Assembly: GCA_003661125.1 (NCBI GenBank)
Contig: QMVO01000069.1
Location: forward strand, 1 to 7,992
DNA from: Methanosarcinales archaeon
GTDB lineage: Archaea > Halobacteriota > Syntropharchaeia > Alkanophagales > Methanospirareceae
DNA length: 7,992 nucleotides
Direction: 5' to 3'
Shown: piece by piece, positions 5,571 to 7,992 of the stretch
Layout of the letters: each line of letters starts with the position of its first letter
Position numbering within the stretch: the first letter of the stretch is position 1
Notes under the pieces: model-generated
Told to the model about the DNA's origin: nothing
The model's database searches: none
What the model saw: only the letters and a program-made list of their open reading frames with translations
Made by a program: the position numbers and the translations under genes

Positions 5571-5656
5571 GTATAACGTTTTGCGGATAAAAGAAGTTGC
5601 CGAAGGCAATTTGGGCGAAGGTGCATAGCACCGTAGCCTTTTATCCGCTGTTAGAC
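5571..5656. repeat. attC-like palindromic site 2 (best formed)
   Basis: Read on the plus strand: GTATAAC (5571-5577, R''-like, one mismatch), a 5-nt spacer, GCGGATAAAAG (5583-5593), a 44-nt interior, CTTTTATCCGC (5638-5648), a 1-nt spacer, and GTTAGAC (5650-5656, perfect GTTRRRY). The arms form a perfect 11-bp stem and the outer boxes pair at 6 of 7 positions. The interior folds into two further hairpins, TTGCC-GAA-GGCAA and GGTGC-ATA-GCACC. The unequal 5-nt and 1-nt spacers match the asymmetry in site 1. This is the layout of an integron attC site. Confidence 0.68.
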
Positions 5657-5803
5657 GATAGTACGAACGAAGGGACATCTATTTTCCTTATTCTTTAGTT
5701 GTAGCTTTGATCAGTTCTTGTCGAGCTCTATAGCCGAATATTATTATTGGGATTTGAATGATAGACCAAACGGTGGGCCCAAATATTATTTATTTTTGCA
5801 CCC

Positions 5804-5854
5804 CGAAGTGAGCATTTGGGTGAGCGATAGCGAACCGCATACACCGTGTTATAT
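5804..5854. repeat. attC-like site 3, right half only
   Basis: CGAAGTG, GCATTTGGGTGAGCGA, AGCGAACCGCA and ACAC reproduce the interior and right arm of site 1 (4733-4775) with small indels. They are followed by a 2-to-3-nt spacer and GTTATAT (5848-5854). The matching left arm and R''-like box are absent: the sequence to the left is unrelated A+T-rich DNA. It is therefore a broken relative of site 1, located 63 nt past the VOC gene. Confidence 0.55.
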
Positions 5855-5917
5855 GACCGAGCCGAAGGCGAGGCAAAGAGCGAAGCGACACAGAGTTCCG
5901 AACCACCGCTTATTCAG

Positions 5918-6289
5918 CTATTTTGCCTCTTCATCGCATTCCCAGAGTCCAAAGGTATTATTCTCCGTGTCAATGCAAACGGCACCATATCCTATACCGG
6001 GCACTGCCGTCTTGGGAACCACTACTTTACCGCCGAGTTTTTTTACTTTGGCAATATACTCATCCACTGACGGAACGTCAACATAGTTGACAATTGCCTC
6101 TTGTGGTTCTTCTCTTTTTGCCAGTCCACCACAAAGACCTTTCTCACCCTTTTCATCGGTGGTAGTAATCGCATAGTAATCTATTGGTCCTGGAAATTTT
6201 TCAATTTTCCAGTCAAATAATTCGGCGTAGAACTTTTTCGCTCGCTCCATGTCATTTGCCGGCACTATAAAGTGCGTTATTGTTGGCAT
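5918..6289 (-). CDS. VOC-family (glyoxalase/bleomycin-resistance fold) protein
   Basis: A 123-aa protein with the two beta-alpha-beta-beta-beta modules of the vicinal oxygen chelate superfamily. Module one is ITHFIVPANDMERAKKFYAELFDWKIE (4-30) with candidate metal ligand His6. Module two is VNYVDVPSVDEYIAKVKKLGGKVVVPKTAVPGIGYGAVCIDTENNTFGLWE (68-117) with candidate ligand Glu117. Length is typical of single-domain VOC proteins, which act as dimers. Members include glyoxalases, dioxygenases, epimerases and drug-binding resistance proteins, and the sequence does not say which. Start ATG 6289 has a clear ribosome site (AAAGGAG, 9 nt before). The gene begins 22 nt after the hypothetical 154-aa gene, so the two probably form an operon. 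A broken attC-like element follows. Confidence 0.88.
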   Translation of the reverse strand: MPTITHFIVPANDMERAKKFYAELFDWKIEKFPGPIDYYAITTTDEKGEKGLCGGLAKREEPQEAIVNYVDVPSVDEYIAKVKKLGGKVVVPKTAVPGIGYGAVCIDTENNTFGLWECDEEAK

Positions 6290-6311
6290 TCTATTTATCT
6301 CCTTTCATGGT

Positions 6312-6776
6312 TTACTTTTTGGATATCTTTATCTTGTATCCTTCATCTGTATATTCTACATCCAATTCCAAACCCAGTTTCTCCGCTCTCGGTTTGAAAT
6401 AGCCTTCAATGCATCCTCTTTGAAATTCTTCTTTACTTATAGGCAACAGTCCTTTTTTTATTAGATTTATCGCCGTCATCAGGAATCCGTCCCTCTTCAG
6501 GTTTAATGTCGCTTCGCCAGGATTGCCCTCAACTTCAACATCGCTTCCCATTAAATTCTTACGGACTATCGCTTCGCTCATCGCAAAGCCAATTGCATTA
6601 TCCCTGCCCTGTGCCCGCAACATATCTGCATATTGCTGCGCGGTCATTTGCGCATATTCACTCATCTTCTCCGTCCCCATTTGCATGATAAAGCCAATAT
6701 CTACTTGCTTGTTCAGCACGAATATCTCGCGCATCATCTCCCATTTCTCTTCTTCCGATAAAGTTGGTATTTCCAT
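6312..6776 (-). CDS. Hypothetical cytoplasmic protein, 154 aa
   Basis: A soluble 154-aa protein that I do not firmly recognise. The N-terminal half is helical and charged (LSEEEKWEMMREIFVLNKQVDIGF, 6-29). The middle is rich in Met and Gln (EKMSEYAQMTAQQYADMLRAQGR, 36-58). The C-terminal part, with short beta-like stretches, a single Cys in EEFQRGCIEGYFKP, and LELDVEYTDEGYKIKISKK at the end, recalls small-ligand-binding families such as the L-2-amino-thiazoline-4-carboxylate hydrolase-like or DUF6125 groups, but this is only an impression. There is no signal peptide or membrane helix. Start ATG 6776 follows GAGGTGA, a good ribosome site 7 nt upstream. The VOC gene follows after 22 nt, so the two are likely co-transcribed and may share a small-molecule substrate; that is inference. 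Confidence 0.75.
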   Translation of the reverse strand: MEIPTLSEEEKWEMMREIFVLNKQVDIGFIMQMGTEKMSEYAQMTAQQYADMLRAQGRDNAIGFAMSEAIVRKNLMGSDVEVEGNPGEATLNLKRDGFLMTAINLIKKGLLPISKEEFQRGCIEGYFKPRAEKLGLELDVEYTDEGYKIKISKK

Positions 6777-6872
6777 TTTTTTTCACCTCATTTCATATCC
6801 ATATCAATCAACCAATAAATATATTTGCATCGCAATAATTACAGGCGAATTGACAACCTTCTCATTCTCTTT

Positions 6873-6902
6873 ATTACACCAACAACAATTGTGCCACGAC
6901 AA
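6873..6902 (-). promoter_or_regulatory. Possible sigma70-type promoter for the hypothetical/VOC pair
   Basis: On the minus strand TTGTCG (6902-6897) and TGTAAT (6878-6873) are 18 nt apart and lie about 95 nt before ATG 6776, in the only intergenic gap in front of this two-gene unit. Each box departs from consensus, so this is a weak call. A small inverted repeat TTGC-GAT-GCAA lies between it and the gene. Confidence 0.25.
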
Positions 6903-6933
6903 AACCCGAAGTTCTATTAATACCGTGACTTAT

Positions 6934-7525
6934 ATAACCTCCGTATTTTTGCAATGGCGTGTAGCGTCTCGTAAACAAAAACGACAGACGAATATTAGTC
7001 ACTTTTTCTCCGATTTTGGTATCCCTACATATCTCGGTGTTTTATTCATATATTCACGATAGGCATCGCCATACTTCTCAAGGCAGAAACGTTCTTCAGA
7101 ACTCGCGAAACTGAGCATGGACATTTCATATACAATCGAAAACAACAGAAAAATCCATGAAGCAGAGGCTATACTCACACCTATAAACATCAAAAATTCT
7201 GTGAGATACTGCGGATTTCGTGAATAACGATACAGCCCCTTGGTAACGGGTTCATCAAGTGGTGTAGTAGCAAAATTCATCGTAACTATCGTGTACATAA
7301 TCAATCCTGATAAAGCAACAGGGAGTCCTATGTAAAACCACATCGTCCCTAACTTTAACGGTAAGAAAACAGAGTATATTAAAGCGAGATAATAAATCAG
7401 TCCCAGGAAAGTGACAATCTTCTTCCGGATGTTTTTATGCGGAGTAGCGGCACTGCTTTTTATGAGCAGCCCTTTTGATCCCAATAAAATAATACACAAT
7501 AATTGATGATAGAACATGAAAATCC
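6934..7525. repeat. Long direct repeat, copy 2 (intact methyltransferase gene plus 3' flank)
   Basis: This is the partner of 3143-3736 in the same orientation, 592 nt. The left edge is ATAAC, embedded here in TATATAAC and so resembling the R''-like box of attC-like sites 1 and 2. The right edge lies inside the coding region just upstream of codon 19. Confidence 0.92.
6965..6990. other. Stem-loop 3' of the intact methyltransferase
   Basis: The same hairpin as at 3174-3199: CGTCTCGT against ACGA-CA-GACG with an A-rich 8-nt loop. It survived unchanged in both repeat copies although the neighbouring coding sequence drifted. It lacks a T-tract. Confidence 0.35.
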
Positions 7526-7571
7526 AGGCATTCCATAAACCTATTTCGAAAGCTGGCGTGAGCGACATCAT
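6999..7571 (-). CDS. Isoprenylcysteine carboxyl methyltransferase-family membrane protein
   Basis: A 190-aa polytopic membrane protein with about five hydrophobic segments (about 11-34, 52-71, 75-97, 124-139, 139-157). The C-terminal block is characteristic of the ICMT/phospholipid methyltransferase fold: GLYRYSRNPQYL (112-123, the usual R-H-P being R-N-P here) and EERFCLEKYGDAYREYMNKTPRYVG (159-183), which bind S-adenosylmethionine in known members. Bacterial relatives methylate lipids, isoprenoids or unknown small substrates; the substrate is not predictable. Two adjacent ATGs (7571 and 7568) follow AAAAAAGGGGG; spacing favours the second slightly. It lies downstream of an unrecognised 91-aa ORF. 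A damaged copy lies 3.8 kb away at 3208-3728, so this is probably the functional one. Confidence 0.85.
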   Translation of the reverse strand: MMSLTPAFEIGLWNAWIFMFYHQLLCIILLGSKGLLIKSSAATPHKNIRKKIVTFLGLIYYLALIYSVFLPLKLGTMWFYIGLPVALSGLIMYTIVTMNFATTPLDEPVTKGLYRYSRNPQYLTEFLMFIGVSIASASWIFLLFSIVYEMSMLSFASSEERFCLEKYGDAYREYMNKTPRYVGIPKSEKK

Positions 7572-7603
7572 TTTCCCCCTTTTTTCATTGCGAGTTCGTC
7601 ATA

Positions 7604-7879
7604 TTATTCTAAAGAATTTTTTAATTTCTCGTAAACCTCTTTATTATCAGAATTTCTCATCCCATATTTGCGTTGAAAATTTACAAAAATCTCTAAATTA
7701 AAATCTTTGTCCACCTTTACATCTTTTCCAGTAAAGGTCATGTTCCGTTCGTTCAATTCTAAAAACCCTTCATATCTGTGTAAAGGTTTCATAAATGATG
7801 TATGTGCCTTTATCCAGTCCCAAAAACTTCTGCTTTTTATATTCTCTTCATACGCCATTAACGTATTTTCCCATTTCAT
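7604..7879 (-). CDS. Hypothetical protein, 91 aa, possibly truncated
   Basis: A short ORF I do not recognise with confidence. The first half (YEENIKSRSFWDWIKAH, LHRYEGFLELNERNMTFTGKDVKVDKDFNLEI) reads like the start of a small beta-rich, PH/GRAM-like domain. The last 25 residues (NFQRKYGMRN to KLKNSLE) are charged and helical and do not continue that pattern, which suggests an internal deletion or a miniature form. ATG 7879 has no good ribosome site; ATG 7858 (MAYEEN) is an alternative and also lacks one. It begins 14 nt after the stop of the molybdopterin oxidoreductase, so it may be read from the same transcript. Protein-like composition is the main support. Confidence 0.5.
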   Translation of the reverse strand: MKWENTLMAYEENIKSRSFWDWIKAHTSFMKPLHRYEGFLELNERNMTFTGKDVKVDKDFNLEIFVNFQRKYGMRNSDNKEVYEKLKNSLE

Positions 7880-7893
7880 TTTTACAAATCATT

Positions 7894-7992
7894 TCAGACT
7901 TTCTCTACCTTACACAACAACGATTTTAGCCCGGTAGATCCAGTGACAGGGTCGCAAACTTTATGGTCAGTTAAGACGTTACAATTACTCTC
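7894..7992 (-). CDS. Molybdopterin oxidoreductase, C-terminal end only, runs off right edge
   Basis: The minus strand is open from the window edge to TGA 7894-7896 (32 codons). The residues NVLTDHKVCDPVTGSTGLKSLLCKVEK are typical of the extreme C terminus of bis-MGD molybdopterin oxidoreductases (the molydopterin-dinucleotide-binding domain, with its N-x-L-T...DP-x-(S/T)-G-(S/T)...(L)LC-x-(V/I) ending). The metal (Mo or W), substrate and partner subunits cannot be told from this fragment. It is too short for conventional ORF calling, and a longer contig should show a gene of roughly 2 kb here. Confidence 0.75.
   Translation of the reverse strand, partial: ESNCNVLTDHKVCDPVTGSTGLKSLLCKVEKV

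Larger units (their letters stand above)
5482..5917. other. 436-nt gene-free stretch with two palindromic elements
   Basis: No credible protein gene on either strand. It holds the DUF998 leader (5482-5570), attC-like site 2 (5571-5656), about 145 nt of A+T-rich DNA in which I see nothing (5657-5803), broken attC-like site 3 (5804-5854), and a short segment up to the VOC gene stop with a GCC-GAA-GGC hairpin (5861-5869). The plus-strand ORF across 5718-6086 runs through the palindrome and antisense to the VOC gene and does not look like protein. Confidence 0.7.

Noticed and set aside
5482..5631. N-terminal extension of the DUF998 frame to an ATG at 5631
   Set aside because: It would translate through the palindrome of site 2. 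ATG 5481 has a strong ribosome site and starts just before the first family residues.
5718..6086. 122-aa plus-strand ORF
   Set aside because: It crosses attC-like site 3 and reads antisense through the VOC gene; the sequence has no protein-like pattern.
6523..7062. 179-aa plus-strand ORF
   Set aside because: It runs antisense to the hypothetical 154-aa gene and to the methyltransferase 3' flank, has low-complexity Ser/Ile/Phe-rich sequence and no ribosome site.
7604..7622. ATTCT-AA-AGAAT followed by a T run as a plus-strand terminator
   Set aside because: The stem is only 5 bp of A/T-rich sequence with a 2-nt loop, and no plus-strand transcript is expected here.
1..7992. CRISPR array, tRNA, rRNA, transposase or phage genes
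   Set aside because: No regularly spaced repeats, cloverleaf with CCA-type end, rRNA-like stretch, or recognisable transposase or integrase reading frame was seen on either strand.

Overview
The window is a stretch of accessory bacterial DNA in which every credible gene reads on the minus strand, so the genes run from right to left. Strong Shine-Dalgarno sequences (AGGAGG-like), low-to-moderate G+C, short tightly packed reading frames and families common in anaerobes (an iron-sulfur-flavoprotein-like reductase, a molybdopterin oxidoreductase tail, a Cd/Zn/Pb-type P-type ATPase) suggest an anaerobic bacterium. Clostridia or another low-GC anaerobe is my best guess. The sequence alone does not fix the taxon.

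Layout in the direction of transcription (right to left). At the right edge is the last 32 codons of a molybdopterin oxidoreductase (7894-7992), then an unrecognised 91-aa ORF (7604-7879), then an intact isoprenylcysteine methyltransferase-like membrane protein (6999-7571). Next comes a two-gene unit of a hypothetical protein (6312-6776) and a VOC/glyoxalase-fold protein (5918-6289). The 436-nt gap after it holds two palindromic elements that look like integron attC sites, one broken and one very well formed. Then follow a frameshifted DUF998 membrane protein (4824-5481), a third attC-like element, a DUF6544/DUF6920-like secreted or membrane-anchored protein (3825-4673), a nested inverted repeat, and a decayed second copy of the methyltransferase (3208-3728).

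The left 3 kb is a compact, overlapping gene chain: an Acg-type nitroreductase (2001-3068), an iron-sulfur-flavoprotein-like FMN reductase with four clustered cysteines (1453-2004), a second flavodoxin-fold reductase (807-1472), a 56-aa ORF (624-794), a 54-aa membrane ORF (482-646), and the first 164 codons of a heavy-metal P-type ATPase that runs off the left edge (1-492). The overlaps (4, 20, 23 and 11 nt) imply one polycistronic message with translational coupling. It could combine flavin-based reduction with metal export, but a shared role is inference.

The most interesting feature is the middle part. Unrelated single accessory genes, some decayed and one duplicated, are separated by palindromes with attC-like R boxes. 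This resembles a chromosomal integron cassette array, except that the genes point opposite to the orientation the palindromes suggest. No integrase lies in the window.
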